DNA from: Cytophaga hutchinsonii ATCC 33406
GTDB lineage: Bacteria; Bacteroidota; Bacteroidia; Cytophagales; Cytophagaceae
DNA: 64,000 nt
Assembly: GCF_000014145.1 (NCBI RefSeq)
Contig: NC_008255.1
Coordinates: 2,558,001-2,622,000, forward strand
Reading direction: 5' to 3'
Position numbers and translations under genes: made by a program. Of this stretch, positions 1 to 9,054 are shown piece after piece. Every line of letters begins with the position of its first letter. The stretch's first letter is position 1. The notes under the pieces are model-generated. The model searched no databases, had not been told where the DNA came from, and was given only the letters and a program-made list of their open reading frames with translations.

Positions 1-81
1 TACAGCAACCGGAATTGCTATTGCCAGAATGTTGATTGTTTTATCGTTTAATACCTTAACAAGATTATTTTCGTTTTGCAT
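1..81 (-). CDS. DUF420-like membrane protein, N-terminal fragment (runs off left edge)
   Basis: The first 27 codons of a gene start with ATG at 81 and run off the window edge. They begin MQNENNLVKVLNDKTIN and lead into a hydrophobic stretch. The start lies inside the 3' end of the SCO gene, a 17-nt overlap, so translation is probably coupled. In Bacteroidota a small DUF420 membrane protein commonly follows the SCO copper chaperone in cytochrome oxidase clusters; the family assignment is inferred from that position and the visible N-terminus. Confidence 0.55.
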   Translation of the reverse strand, partial: MQNENNLVKVLNDKTINILAIAIPVAV

Positions 82-736
82 CACGCTCTATTTTTTGTAA
101 TACTTTAAGTTCTGTAATCAGTCTGTCTACATCTTTCTCATTGGTGCCTGTATAGTAGCCTCTGATCCATCCGTTTTTATCTACCAATACAATACGTTCG
201 CTATGCAGAAAGTCTGTCAGATCTTCTTCGTTTTGCTTTGCAGTCAAAAAGAACTGTCTCTGCCCCAAGGTATAGATCGTATCCTTTTCTCCGGTCAGGA
301 AATACCATTTGCCGGGAATAGCATTATACTGTTTTGCATAGCGCTGAAGTACTTCAGAAGAATCATGTTCCGGGTCTACGGTTAATGAAATAAGTACCAC
401 ATCTTTATCATGCTTAAATGCTTCCTGAACGCGGATCATCTGAGTGGTCATTTCCGGACAGATGCTGCCGCAACGTGTAAATACAAAGTCGTAAACCTTA
501 AAACTGGAATCATATGCTGTGCTCTTAAAAGCATCACCATTCTGATCTGTTAATGTATAAGCTGGAATTCGGTGCGCGTCTGTAATAATGTAGCCGCGTT
601 CTGTTTCTGTTGAATCATATGCAAAGTATACAGGCAATGTGTGTTGTGTACGTGCGAAAAAGGTAAATAGAAAAATTAAAAAGACCGGTACTAACAGCGC
701 TAAGCATAAGTACACGGTCTTTTTAGTAGTGTTCAT
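65..736 (-). CDS. SCO1/SenC/PrrC-family copper chaperone
   Basis: Membrane-anchored thioredoxin-fold protein expected to deliver copper to the CuA site of cytochrome oxidase subunit II on the periplasmic face. Residues about 7-27 form one N-terminal transmembrane anchor. The copper-binding CxxxC motif is at Cys89-Cys93 (TRCGSICPEM) and the conserved distal His is near residue 178 (FLHSERIVLVD). The 223-residue length is normal. It is the last complete gene of the ctaA-ctaB-subunit III-subunit III-subunit IV unit, 42 nt after subunit IV, which fits an oxidase assembly role. A purely redox function is an alternative for some SCO proteins. Confidence 0.93.
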   Translation of the reverse strand: MNTTKKTVYLCLALLVPVFLIFLFTFFARTQHTLPVYFAYDSTETERGYIITDAHRIPAYTLTDQNGDAFKSTAYDSSFKVYDFVFTRCGSICPEMTTQMIRVQEAFKHDKDVVLISLTVDPEHDSSEVLQRYAKQYNAIPGKWYFLTGEKDTIYTLGQRQFFLTAKQNEEDLTDFLHSERIVLVDKNGWIRGYYTGTNEKDVDRLITELKVLQKIERDAKRK

Positions 737-778
737 AATTGAATGAGAAAGTATTCTTTCGAATACGGAGATTAATGA

Positions 779-1126
779 TTAACCGAAGATTTCTTTAATT
801 GAATGAAATACATAAGTCGCTTCAATCAATTGAGATAAAATTAACCAGATGATGAATATTACAGGCAATACAATTGCCCATATCAATAACTTAACTTCAT
901 ATTTTAAGTGCATGAATTCACCTACAATATAAAATGTTTTAACCAATGTCATTAATACGAAAATTGTTGTAAGAAGAATCCCTCTTTCCATTGTAAAAGC
1001 TAAAACGAATTCAATAGCCGTTAAAACACCTAAGATGGCTGTAACAACAAGTAAATGTTTGATTTTTGCCGGATCTCTTGGTTGTACTTCAGAAGAGTGT
1101 CCGTGAGAATGTGATGCGTGTCCCAT
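779..1126 (-). CDS. Cytochrome c oxidase subunit IV-like protein
   Basis: A 115-residue protein with a His-rich N-terminus (MGHASHSHGHSS) followed by three hydrophobic segments. This is the size and topology of the small subunit IV of bacterial heme-copper oxidases (CyoD/CtaF/COX IV prokaryotic family). It lies 28 nt downstream of a subunit III gene and upstream of SCO. Subunit IV is thought to stabilise subunit I and has no catalytic residues. The three N-terminal histidines belong to a wider His-rich theme in this cluster. Confidence 0.85.
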   Translation of the reverse strand: MGHASHSHGHSSEVQPRDPAKIKHLLVVTAILGVLTAIEFVLAFTMERGILLTTIFVLMTLVKTFYIVGEFMHLKYEVKLLIWAIVLPVIFIIWLILSQLIEATYVFHSIKEIFG

Positions 1127-1154
1127 TGTATGTACTATTTTTAAGCTATTGAAA

Positions 1155-1910
1155 TTAAACTAAATAGAAGAAGGTAAATACGAATACCCAAACAAGATCG
1201 ACAAAGTGCCAGTAAAGACCTACTTTTTCAACCATCTCATACGTGCCGATTCGTTGGTATGTACCATAAGATACGTTATAGAACACCAGAATGTTAATGA
1301 TTACACCGGATAAAACGTGCGTGCCGTGGAAACCTGTAATGAAGAAGAATAAATCAGCAAATAATCTCGGGCCATATTCATTCTGAATCAGATTAGCACC
1401 AAAGATCTGACGCACTGAACCATCAGCATCTGTTACTGTTAATCCATCTGTTGTACCGCTGATGAAGATTGTCCATTCCCAAGCCTGGCAAGACAAGAAT
1501 GCTATACCTCCAAGAATTGTCCATAACATCCATTTCTGAACATCTTTCTTATCGTTACGGTGGCCGGCTTCAACAGCCAATACCATTGTTACAGAAGAAA
1601 GAATAAGGATGAAAGTCATTAACCCTACGAATACAAGCGGGGCATTAATATGAAAGAACGGAATGTGTGTAAATACTTTTTCCGGTATTGGCCAGTATGC
1701 TACTGAAGCTTTAAAATCATGTAACAGGCCATCATACGTAGCATGTGAAAAACGCGCAAAACCATAGGTAATTAATAAACCAGAAAAGCTTAAAGCATCT
1801 GATAATAAAAAGAACCACATCATTAATTTGCCATAACTAGCTTTTAGTGGTTCTGCATCTCCTCCCCAAAGGGCTTTGTTTTCTTTTTCGTCGATAACTG
1901 CCGTTGCCAT
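1155..1910 (-). CDS. Cytochrome c oxidase subunit III (long paralogue)
   Basis: Integral membrane subunit III of a heme-copper oxidase, 251 residues with about seven hydrophobic segments. Family hallmarks are visible: the FITGFHGTHVLSGV helix and the C-terminal YWHFVDLVWVFVFTFFYLV, containing the conserved WHFVD. Subunit III packs beside subunit I and supports proton uptake. A second, shorter subunit III gene lies 33 nt upstream in the same unit, so both were probably co-inherited. Tandem subunit III genes are common in Bacteroidota clusters. Confidence 0.93.
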   Translation of the reverse strand: MATAVIDEKENKALWGGDAEPLKASYGKLMMWFFLLSDALSFSGLLITYGFARFSHATYDGLLHDFKASVAYWPIPEKVFTHIPFFHINAPLVFVGLMTFILILSSVTMVLAVEAGHRNDKKDVQKWMLWTILGGIAFLSCQAWEWTIFISGTTDGLTVTDADGSVRQIFGANLIQNEYGPRLFADLFFFITGFHGTHVLSGVIINILVFYNVSYGTYQRIGTYEMVEKVGLYWHFVDLVWVFVFTFFYLV

Positions 1911-1943
1911 ATAATATACTTAAATAATAAATTAGTTCTTATT

Positions 1944-2555
1944 CTAATTATTCACCTGTAAAAATACAAACAAATAAATCCAAAGCAAATCTAAAAAGTG
2001 CCAATAAGTTGTACACATCTCTATTTGTAATAAGTTTAAAGAACCTGCTTGTGTTCTTATACTTGAATATAAAACGATTAACAGATAAATCAAGCCTGTA
2101 ATCAGGTGAAAACCGTGTAAACCGGATAAAATATAAACAAATGAACCGGCAGGATTACTGTATCTGCCGCCAAGGAATACTTTCTGATCTACCAGCTGTC
2201 CCCAGCCATCTACCTGCAGTTTCAAAAATATTAAGCCCAGAATGATGGTTCCGGTTAAAGCAACCAATAGCATCGTTCTGTTGTTATTTTTTGCTGCGCC
2301 AAATGCCCACTGCATGGTTACACTGCTTAATATAATAACTCCCGTACTCACCAGAAATCTGTTCGGCAGATCAAATTTTAACCAGTCGCCATCTGTGCTC
2401 CGAACCAGATAAGCACTGGTCATAGCGGCAAAAAGCATCACGATCGTAACAATAAATAACCAGAGAAGGAATTTCTTTGGTTCCATCGCAAACGTTGGTT
2501 TTATTTCTTCTTCTTGAGGAAATTGTTTGTCTAGAGTATTATCTGCAGTATCCAT
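1944..2555 (-). CDS. Cytochrome c oxidase subunit III (short paralogue)
   Basis: A 203-residue membrane protein with five predicted helices. It carries the subunit III signatures GLHGFHLITGL and TTYWHFLDLLWIYLFVFLQVNN. It is shorter than the neighbouring paralogue because the N-terminal helices are fewer, as in five-helix subunit III proteins of quinol and caa3 oxidases. It follows ctaB by 5 nt, so the two are almost certainly cotranscribed. The sequence does not show which of the two subunit III proteins is in the mature complex, or whether both are. Confidence 0.92.
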   Translation of the reverse strand: MDTADNTLDKQFPQEEEIKPTFAMEPKKFLLWLFIVTIVMLFAAMTSAYLVRSTDGDWLKFDLPNRFLVSTGVIILSSVTMQWAFGAAKNNNRTMLLVALTGTIILGLIFLKLQVDGWGQLVDQKVFLGGRYSNPAGSFVYILSGLHGFHLITGLIYLLIVLYSSIRTQAGSLNLLQIEMCTTYWHFLDLLWIYLFVFLQVNN

Positions 2556-2560
2556 ATTAT

Positions 2561-3463
2561 CTAATAAATTTTATCAAGTACAAATGCTATCTGAACAATC
2601 GGTAAATAGAGAAAGGATCCAAACATCAATAACAGTGCTGCTTTCACGCTGCATTCCTTCCACAGATACATGGTTTGAAAAAAGAATAATATGCCGCATG
2701 CCAATGCAATGTATGCAGATGTTATTCCTGACATGCCAAACAGATACGGAAGAAAACCTAATGGCAATAAACACAAGGTATACGTCATAATGATTGTTGC
2801 TGTGTGCTTACTTCTTCCGTCTTTAGTAGGCAATAATTTAATCCCTGCCTTTTTATATTCTTCATCCAGAACCCAGGCAATGGCCCAGAAATGCGGAAAC
2901 TGCCATAAGAATTGTATAGCAAACAGAACACCCGGTTCCCATCCATATTCGCCTGTTACAGCGATCCAGCCGATCATCGGAGGAAATGCACCAGGGAAAG
3001 CTCCTATAAATACAGCAATTGGCGAAACGGTTTTTAATGGCGTATAAATGAACGAATAAATAACCAGAGAGATTAACGACAGAATAAGCGCATTTAACGT
3101 GCTGTATACGGCTAGTATTACGGTTCCTGCAATCAGAAACAATGCAGAAGTTATGATAGCCTGCTGCACAGTTATAATACCTTCCGGCAATGGTCTGCTC
3201 GCGGTACGCTTCATCAGTTTATCTGACTCCCGCTCAATAATCTGATTGATAATATTGGCCGATACCGTAATGGAAAAACCTCCGATAAGAAATAGTACTA
3301 AATTCAGCCAGTCTACTTGCCCGCGTTCAGCAAGAATATACCCCATACCCGAAGAAAATGCTACAGTAGAAGTAAGTCTGAACTTCGTTAATTTGAAATA
3401 TGCCTGAAATTGTGAAGCCAATGATTGATCGATATCTATGTGTTGGGTACGCAAGTTACACAC
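2561..3463 (-). CDS. ctaB: Protoheme IX farnesyltransferase (heme O synthase)
   Basis: UbiA-family membrane prenyltransferase that adds farnesyl to heme B, giving heme O, the first step to heme A. Residues 70-95 carry the prenyl-diphosphate/Mg binding region (NIINQ...ERESDKLMKRT, then SRPLPEG). The second conserved stretch is YTPLKTVSPIAVFIGAFPGAFPPMIGW. The 300-residue length and about nine hydrophobic segments are typical. Its start overlaps the 3' end of ctaA by 8 nt, so heme O and heme A synthase are translationally linked. Confidence 0.95.
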   Translation of the reverse strand: MCNLRTQHIDIDQSLASQFQAYFKLTKFRLTSTVAFSSGMGYILAERGQVDWLNLVLFLIGGFSITVSANIINQIIERESDKLMKRTASRPLPEGIITVQQAIITSALFLIAGTVILAVYSTLNALILSLISLVIYSFIYTPLKTVSPIAVFIGAFPGAFPPMIGWIAVTGEYGWEPGVLFAIQFLWQFPHFWAIAWVLDEEYKKAGIKLLPTKDGRSKHTATIIMTYTLCLLPLGFLPYLFGMSGITSAYIALACGILFFFQTMYLWKECSVKAALLLMFGSFLYLPIVQIAFVLDKIY

Positions 3464-4439
3464 TCCTTCTGTTTTGTCCTACCATAAACCTAAAAACAAA
3501 TGCAAGTTGGACACCTAACAATACAGTTGCGAACAACAAATGTATAGGTTGCGCCCACGGTGGTAAGGCAAAATATGCCAGTGTTATTCCTGCCGCTATT
3601 TCAATAGCAATAACCGCTGCAATCTTTGTTGAAAGCCTATATGCCTTTGGATACAGCGCACGTTGTTTGTATAAAATAAAGGTAAAATATATTGTTGCTG
3701 CTGTCAATAAAATAGAATAACTGCGGTGTATAATAAAAATACTTCCGGCAGAAGCAATCCATGTTTCTTTATATTGATAATCCAGGGCATATGAAATAAT
3801 ATCAATGGTTTCGCGCACTTCTGTTCCTAAGAATATTTGTATCACCGTTAATGAAATAAATACCCACATCGCCCAACGGTATTTTCTGCCCAGATCTTCT
3901 TCGGCATAATCCGCTGCATGCAAACGTTGCTTTTCTTTTCCTGCTTCAACCAACAACCAGATCAATATTCCCATGATCAGTAAAGCAACGCCCATGTGTA
4001 ATGTTATCAAAATCGGCTTCAGATACGATGACACTAATTTTGCACCTAATAAGCCTTGAGAGGCCATTAATACAGCTAACAGCAAAGAGTACCAGAAATA
4101 TTTAGGCGTAGTTTTAAGAAAGCGGGTCGCATAGATACATTGATAAACAATGATCAGTCCGGCAATAGCACCGACTAATCTGTTGACATATTCGGTCCAT
4201 GTTTTGTATACATTGAATACCGCCGGGTGCCCCTGCACAGCATATTTTTCCTTATAATCCGCAGGCAGTTGTGACTCTTCCAGCGGCGGTGCATAGGTTC
4301 CAAAACACTTTGGCCAATCCGGACAGCCCATGCCCGACCCTGTACTCCGCACAATACCACCGGCAAGAATCACCAGATAAATAGTTACCAGACTTACAAA
4401 GACTATTCGGTAGAAACGATTAATATGTACGATATTCAT
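3456..4439 (-). CDS. ctaA: Heme A synthase (CtaA/COX15)
   Basis: Membrane monooxygenase that converts heme O to heme A for the aa3-type oxidase encoded beside it. The 327-residue protein has about eight helices and the family's conserved heme-ligand histidines in helices (the first near HPAVFNVYKTWTEYVNRL, then HMGVALLIMG, HRSYSILL and HLLFATVLLG), plus the N-terminal GGIVRSTGSGMGCPDWPKCFG signature. It is the first gene of the second transcription unit, separated from the oxidase subunit I gene by a terminator hairpin, so it probably has its own promoter in 4440-4537; I could not identify a convincing one. Confidence 0.95.
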   Translation of the reverse strand: MNIVHINRFYRIVFVSLVTIYLVILAGGIVRSTGSGMGCPDWPKCFGTYAPPLEESQLPADYKEKYAVQGHPAVFNVYKTWTEYVNRLVGAIAGLIIVYQCIYATRFLKTTPKYFWYSLLLAVLMASQGLLGAKLVSSYLKPILITLHMGVALLIMGILIWLLVEAGKEKQRLHAADYAEEDLGRKYRWAMWVFISLTVIQIFLGTEVRETIDIISYALDYQYKETWIASAGSIFIIHRSYSILLTAATIYFTFILYKQRALYPKAYRLSTKIAAVIAIEIAAGITLAYFALPPWAQPIHLLFATVLLGVQLAFVFRFMVGQNRRSV

Positions 4440-4537
4440 AGTATGTCAAGAGCAAGAGGTACCAGCATAAAAAATCCAAAAGTGTTAGTAAGACTATAAA
4501 AAAATCTAGCTAATGCTTTTGGATAAATAAGATAATA

Positions 4538-4567
4538 AAAAGACTAACCCGCGGAGGTTAGTCTTTT
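4538..4567 (-). terminator. Intrinsic terminator after cytochrome oxidase subunit I
   Basis: Perfect 12-bp stem AAAAGACTAACC / GGTTAGTCTTTT with a 6-nt loop. On the minus strand it is followed by a T-rich tract. It lies 8 nt past the subunit I stop codon and separates the act-cox operon from ctaA. Confidence 0.9.
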
Positions 4568-4574
4568 ATATGAA

Positions 4575-6404
4575 TTAATGTTCGTCTACTTCGCCTGGTA
4601 AATTAGACTCAGGAGTTTCGGAGAATGGCACTGTCTGCGGAATGAAGTCATCAGCAGCACCAGGCTTGCTGTAATCGTATGGCCAACGATACACGTGCGG
4701 AATAGCACCCGGCCAGTTGCCGTGACCCGGATTGATTGGCGTAGTCCACTCTAATGTATTTGATTTCCATGGGTTCATTGTAGCAATTCTACCTTTAAAC
4801 ATGCTGTAGAAGAAGTTGAAGATAAATACAAATTGCGCTACAAATGTTACGATCGCTGCAATACTGATCAATTCGTTCAGATCTGTAAAGCTATTGAACG
4901 CATCAAAACCTGTCCATGAATAATAACGTCTTGGAAAACCTGCGATACCAATGTAGTGCATCGGGAAGAAGATCAGGTAAACACCGATAAATGTTAACCA
5001 GAAGTGGATATAACCCAAACGGTCATCCATCATACGGCCGAACATTTTAGGATACCAGTGATAAACACCGGCAAGCATACCAAAGAAGGATGCAGAACCC
5101 ATTACAATGTGAAAGTGTGCTACAACGAAATACGTATCGTGTAATTGAATATCTGCTGCAGAGTTACCTAATACAATACCTGTTAAACCACCTGATATGA
5201 AGAAAGAAACCAGACCTATAGAGAACAACATAGCAGGTGTAAAGATGATGTTACCTCTCCATAATGTAGCAATGTAGTTGAAAGCCTTCACCGCAGATGG
5301 TACCGCAATGATCAATGTAAGGAACATGAATATGGAACCCAGGAATGGATTCATACCTGTTACGAACATATGGTGGGCCCATACAATGAATGATAAGAAT
5401 GCAATAGCAACAATAGAGAAGATCATCGCTTTGTAACCAAAGATCGGCTTACGTGAATTCGTTGCAACAATCTCAGATGTTACACCCAATGCAGGTAATA
5501 ATACGATGTATACTTCCGGGTGACCTAAGAACCAGAATAAGTGCTGGAATAAGATTGGGCTGCCACCTTCGTTGTGTAACGCTTCCCCACCAATGTAGAT
5601 TTCAGATAAGAAGAAACTTGTTCCGAAACTTCTGTCGAATACTAATAATAATGCTGCTGAGAATAATACCGGGAAGGATAATAAACCAATGATTGCAGTG
5701 ATAAAGAACGCCCAGATCGTTAACGGAAGACGTGTAAACGTCATACCTTTTGTTCTGAGGTTAATTACTGTAGTTACATAGTTCAAACCACCCAATAATG
5801 TTGATGCAATAAAGAATACCATTGCAACCAACCATAATGTCATCCCTAAACCTGAACCGTTTACTGCCTGTGGTAATGCACTCAATGGAGGATAAATTAC
5901 CCAGCCACCTGATGCAGGTCCTGTTTTAATAAATAAAGAGAACATCATGATCACACTTGAAAGGAAGAACAACCAATAAGACAGCATGTTCAAAAAGCCA
6001 GATGCCATATCACGTGCACCAATCTGAAGCGGAATCAGGAAGTTACTGAACGTACCGCTCAGACCCGCTGTTAATACAAAGAATACCATGATTGTACCAT
6101 GCATGGTTACTAATGCAAGATAAAATTCAGGATCTAATTTACCATTCTGAATCCACTCCCCTAACAATGGTTTTAACCAGGTTAAATCTGCATCAGGAAA
6201 ACCTAATTGCAAACGGAACAACACTGAAAGTAAACCTCCAATAACAGCCCAAACAATACCTGAAACTAAATATTGTTTAGCAATGTACTTATGGTCTTCA
6301 CTGAATACATACTTACGAATCCAAGGCAGATCGTGGTGATCGTGCTCATCATGTGCATGCGCATCAGATAAAGAACCAGAATGTGACATATCTACAGCCG
6401 ACAT
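4575..6404 (-). CDS. Cytochrome c oxidase subunit I
   Basis: Catalytic subunit of an aa3/caa3-type heme-copper oxidase that reduces O2 and pumps protons. The 609-residue protein has twelve or more helices and all metal ligands visible: the low-spin heme His in LVTMHGTIMVFF, the CuB His and cross-linked Tyr in GHPEVYIVLLPALG, the two CuB histidines in IVWAHHMFVTGM, and the heme histidines in HDTYFVVAHFHIVMG. The N-terminus is His/Asp-rich (DAHAHDEHDHHD). It is the last gene of the act-cox operon, 56 nt after subunit II and followed by a terminator. Confidence 0.97.
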   Translation of the reverse strand: MSAVDMSHSGSLSDAHAHDEHDHHDLPWIRKYVFSEDHKYIAKQYLVSGIVWAVIGGLLSVLFRLQLGFPDADLTWLKPLLGEWIQNGKLDPEFYLALVTMHGTIMVFFVLTAGLSGTFSNFLIPLQIGARDMASGFLNMLSYWLFFLSSVIMMFSLFIKTGPASGGWVIYPPLSALPQAVNGSGLGMTLWLVAMVFFIASTLLGGLNYVTTVINLRTKGMTFTRLPLTIWAFFITAIIGLLSFPVLFSAALLLVFDRSFGTSFFLSEIYIGGEALHNEGGSPILFQHLFWFLGHPEVYIVLLPALGVTSEIVATNSRKPIFGYKAMIFSIVAIAFLSFIVWAHHMFVTGMNPFLGSIFMFLTLIIAVPSAVKAFNYIATLWRGNIIFTPAMLFSIGLVSFFISGGLTGIVLGNSAADIQLHDTYFVVAHFHIVMGSASFFGMLAGVYHWYPKMFGRMMDDRLGYIHFWLTFIGVYLIFFPMHYIGIAGFPRRYYSWTGFDAFNSFTDLNELISIAAIVTFVAQFVFIFNFFYSMFKGRIATMNPWKSNTLEWTTPINPGHGNWPGAIPHVYRWPYDYSKPGAADDFIPQTVPFSETPESNLPGEVDEH

Positions 6405-6460
6405 AGTATTTATGATAAATTGTTATTAATTCAAATTTAATTTTGAAGCGTTACCTGATA

Positions 6461-7588
6461 TTACTCGTGAGAAAATTTCAGATCTACATGCGCACTATCT
6501 GCAACAACTTCAGGAGTCATTAATGTATCCGAAACAGAAGTCTTAGCAATTGTTTCTGAAGGTAAGAACTCTTTTAAATACTTTTCTTTTAAAACGTTGG
6601 GAGCTTTAGTTGCTACATAAGCAGCATTTAAAGAAGCCCATGATTTTTGAGAAGCTTTCCATTTTTCATAGTCAGCAGGTTCATCAACAATTACCAGGAA
6701 ACGCATGGCATAGTGACCACGGCCACACACTTCAGTACAAGCTAATTCATAATTAAATTCAGCATTTCCTGTTTTCTCACGCATTTCTTTTGTAGAAATT
6801 GTTGGTGTAAACCAGAACTTCGTTGGCATTCCCGGAACAGCATCCATTTTCACACGGAAGTGCGGTAAGAATACCGAGTGGATTACATCTCTTGAGCGAA
6901 TATGTAATGAAACGTTTTTACCTTTTGGTAAATGCAATTCCATTGGAATAAAGTCATCGTAACTTGCAGTATCATTAAAATCAATACCGAACTCGTTCAC
7001 AGCATCAATTTTTCTGAAATGATATTTACCTAACTGTCCATCAGCACCCGGGTATCTCACCTGCCATGCAAATTGTTTACCCATGATCTCAATTACTTCT
7101 GAACCTGCAGGAGCAGGAGACGTAATTGCATGCCATTCTTTGTAACCATACACAACAAAACCAGCCATGATAATTGCAGGAATGATTGTCCAGATACGCT
7201 CTACTGTATGGTTATCAGGGTAGAAATAACCTCTGTTACCTTCTTTAAAACGGTACATGTATGGAAAGAAATACAGCAATGCGTTTGTTACTAAGAACGC
7301 AAGTGTTAAAACGGCCATAATCACCCAGAACAACATATCAGTTCTTACACCGTGAGCAGAAGCAGCTTCAGGTAAAAACTTATCTCTCGCAGACATGAAA
7401 GATAAATAGAATGCTAGTACACCCGTTACAAATACTACGATAAACAGGAAGGCGTTAACCGTGTTACCAACACCAACTGTTTTCTGGTACCGGCCGTTTA
7501 TCACATTCGTTAATACACCAATTCTAAATATCAAATAGAGTATTGATAGTATTAGGGCAATTGCTACAATTATAATTACAGAAGTCAT
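6461..7588 (-). CDS. Cytochrome c oxidase subunit II (CuA subunit)
   Basis: Accepts electrons at a binuclear CuA centre and passes them to subunit I. The 375-residue protein has three hydrophobic segments in its N-terminal 130 residues and then a periplasmic cupredoxin domain. CuA ligands are intact: an upstream His in RDVIHSVFLPHFRVKMDAVPGM and the CTEVCGRGHYAM motif (Cys, Cys, His, Met). There is no CxxCH heme motif, so this is not a caa3 subunit II with a fused cytochrome; the electron donor is presumably an act-encoded cytochrome. It sits 30 nt after actF. Confidence 0.96.
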   Translation of the reverse strand: MTSVIIIVAIALILSILYLIFRIGVLTNVINGRYQKTVGVGNTVNAFLFIVVFVTGVLAFYLSFMSARDKFLPEAASAHGVRTDMLFWVIMAVLTLAFLVTNALLYFFPYMYRFKEGNRGYFYPDNHTVERIWTIIPAIIMAGFVVYGYKEWHAITSPAPAGSEVIEIMGKQFAWQVRYPGADGQLGKYHFRKIDAVNEFGIDFNDTASYDDFIPMELHLPKGKNVSLHIRSRDVIHSVFLPHFRVKMDAVPGMPTKFWFTPTISTKEMREKTGNAEFNYELACTEVCGRGHYAMRFLVIVDEPADYEKWKASQKSWASLNAAYVATKAPNVLKEKYLKEFLPSETIAKTSVSDTLMTPEVVADSAHVDLKFSHE

Positions 7589-7618
7589 TGTATATATAGA
7601 GTTTTGTAATGGCTTTAA

Positions 7619-9031
7619 TTAAAATACATCATGATGAACACTTTCTTCGATCATCGGGTGATTCTTAGGAATTAACTGCAATCTGGATAACGCTGTTAAC
7701 ACCATGAATAAGAATACTCCAACAAAGACCATAGCTAAGCCCAATTCCATGAATAAGAATATACCATCTAAGCCACCTGATTGATTTAATACCGGAGGTG
7801 TAGTAATCATGTAGAAGTCAAACCAGTGACCTAATATTACAACAACACAAACAATTTTCAACATGATACCCATTCTTTTCGACCCTCTTGTCATTAACAC
7901 AAGGAACGGGAAGAAGAAATTAAGGAATAATGTTAAGAAGAAAATAGGTGTATACGCATCTGTCTTCAAACGTTGAACAAAATAACCAACTTCTTCAGGA
8001 ATATTTGCATAGTAGATCAATAAGAATTGTTCGAACCAGATGTATGTCCAGAAGATAGAGAATGCAAATACAAATTTACCTAAATCGTGTAAGTGGTTTT
8101 CATTGATGATTGACAGGTAACCATTGTCTTTTAACAGAACAACAATTAATGTAATGAAAGCTAATGCTGAAACAAACCAGCTGGCAAATACATACCAACC
8201 GAACATTGTACTAAAGAAGTGCGGATCCATTGACATTGCCCAATCCCATGCAGACATAGAAGAAGTAACACCAAAGAAGATCAGGAAAAACGCTGATGTT
8301 ACAACACTTTTGTGCCACCATTTTGTATCCGGAGATAAATCTTCATTCTTCTGATACTTACGAAGTGTAGTCCAGCTGAATAACCATAATGCAAAGTAAA
8401 TTACTGTGCGTGCAAGGAAGAAAGGTGTATTCAGAAATGCTTTTTTACCGTCTAACAATGGATCGTAATGTGCGCTTGTCTTGTCATATAAATCTTCGTG
8501 CGTCCAGTGAAATAAATCATGACCGAATACAACAAACAATACAATTGTCAAAGGTGCCGCTACCCAAAGATAGTTACCGAAAGCCGAAGGAATTCGTTGG
8601 ATACCAGCAGACCACCCTGCCCAGGCAACGTAATTGAATGCAACAAAGAAAACACCCATTACAGCAATACCTGCAAAGAAAATATTGTTCTGCCAAAGAT
8701 CTTTGATCAGGCGTAATGCCCACGTTGGTTTGTGAGCACCATGGTCACCATGTGCCTCATGTCCTGCTTCAGCATGTGCATGCGCATCGCCATGAGGAGC
8801 TTCAGCTGCGTGTGCATCTGTAGCGTGTGCATCTGCAACTAATGAAGTAGTAACACTTGCGTGTTCACCATGTCCTCCATGTGCATGATTTTCCTGATAC
8901 ATTGCAAGGAAAACACCTATGATTACAAGGATTACCCCTACTCCTATTAAAATAAATAGTTTTTTCTTTATCTCCGCAGAGAATACAAACTTTTCGTCAA
9001 GATTAACTGAAGTATTGTGATGATGTGCCAT
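7619..9031 (-). CDS. actF: Alternative Complex III subunit ActF (quinol-binding membrane subunit)
   Basis: Polytopic membrane subunit (470 residues, about ten helices) of the quinol:cytochrome c/oxidase oxidoreductase Alternative Complex III, a paralogue of the NrfD-like ActC. The first helix (residues about 24-45) is followed by an exceptional Ala/His-rich loop with 13 His in about 57 residues (positions about 48-105). Later helices include YVFASWFVSALAFITLIVVLL and FWTYIWFEQFLLIYYANIPEE, typical of the family. It sits between actE and oxidase subunit II, tying this complex to the aa3 oxidase in a probable supercomplex. Confidence 0.92.
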   Translation of the reverse strand: MAHHHNTSVNLDEKFVFSAEIKKKLFILIGVGVILVIIGVFLAMYQENHAHGGHGEHASVTTSLVADAHATDAHAAEAPHGDAHAHAEAGHEAHGDHGAHKPTWALRLIKDLWQNNIFFAGIAVMGVFFVAFNYVAWAGWSAGIQRIPSAFGNYLWVAAPLTIVLFVVFGHDLFHWTHEDLYDKTSAHYDPLLDGKKAFLNTPFFLARTVIYFALWLFSWTTLRKYQKNEDLSPDTKWWHKSVVTSAFFLIFFGVTSSMSAWDWAMSMDPHFFSTMFGWYVFASWFVSALAFITLIVVLLKDNGYLSIINENHLHDLGKFVFAFSIFWTYIWFEQFLLIYYANIPEEVGYFVQRLKTDAYTPIFFLTLFLNFFFPFLVLMTRGSKRMGIMLKIVCVVVILGHWFDFYMITTPPVLNQSGGLDGIFLFMELGLAMVFVGVFLFMVLTALSRLQLIPKNHPMIEESVHHDVF

Positions 9032-9054
9032 AAATCTACCTTCGTTCTAAATAG

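Noticed and set aside
3400-3720. 106-codon plus-strand frame over the ctaA/ctaB junction
   Set aside because: It is antisense to two well-supported genes and has no recognisable features.
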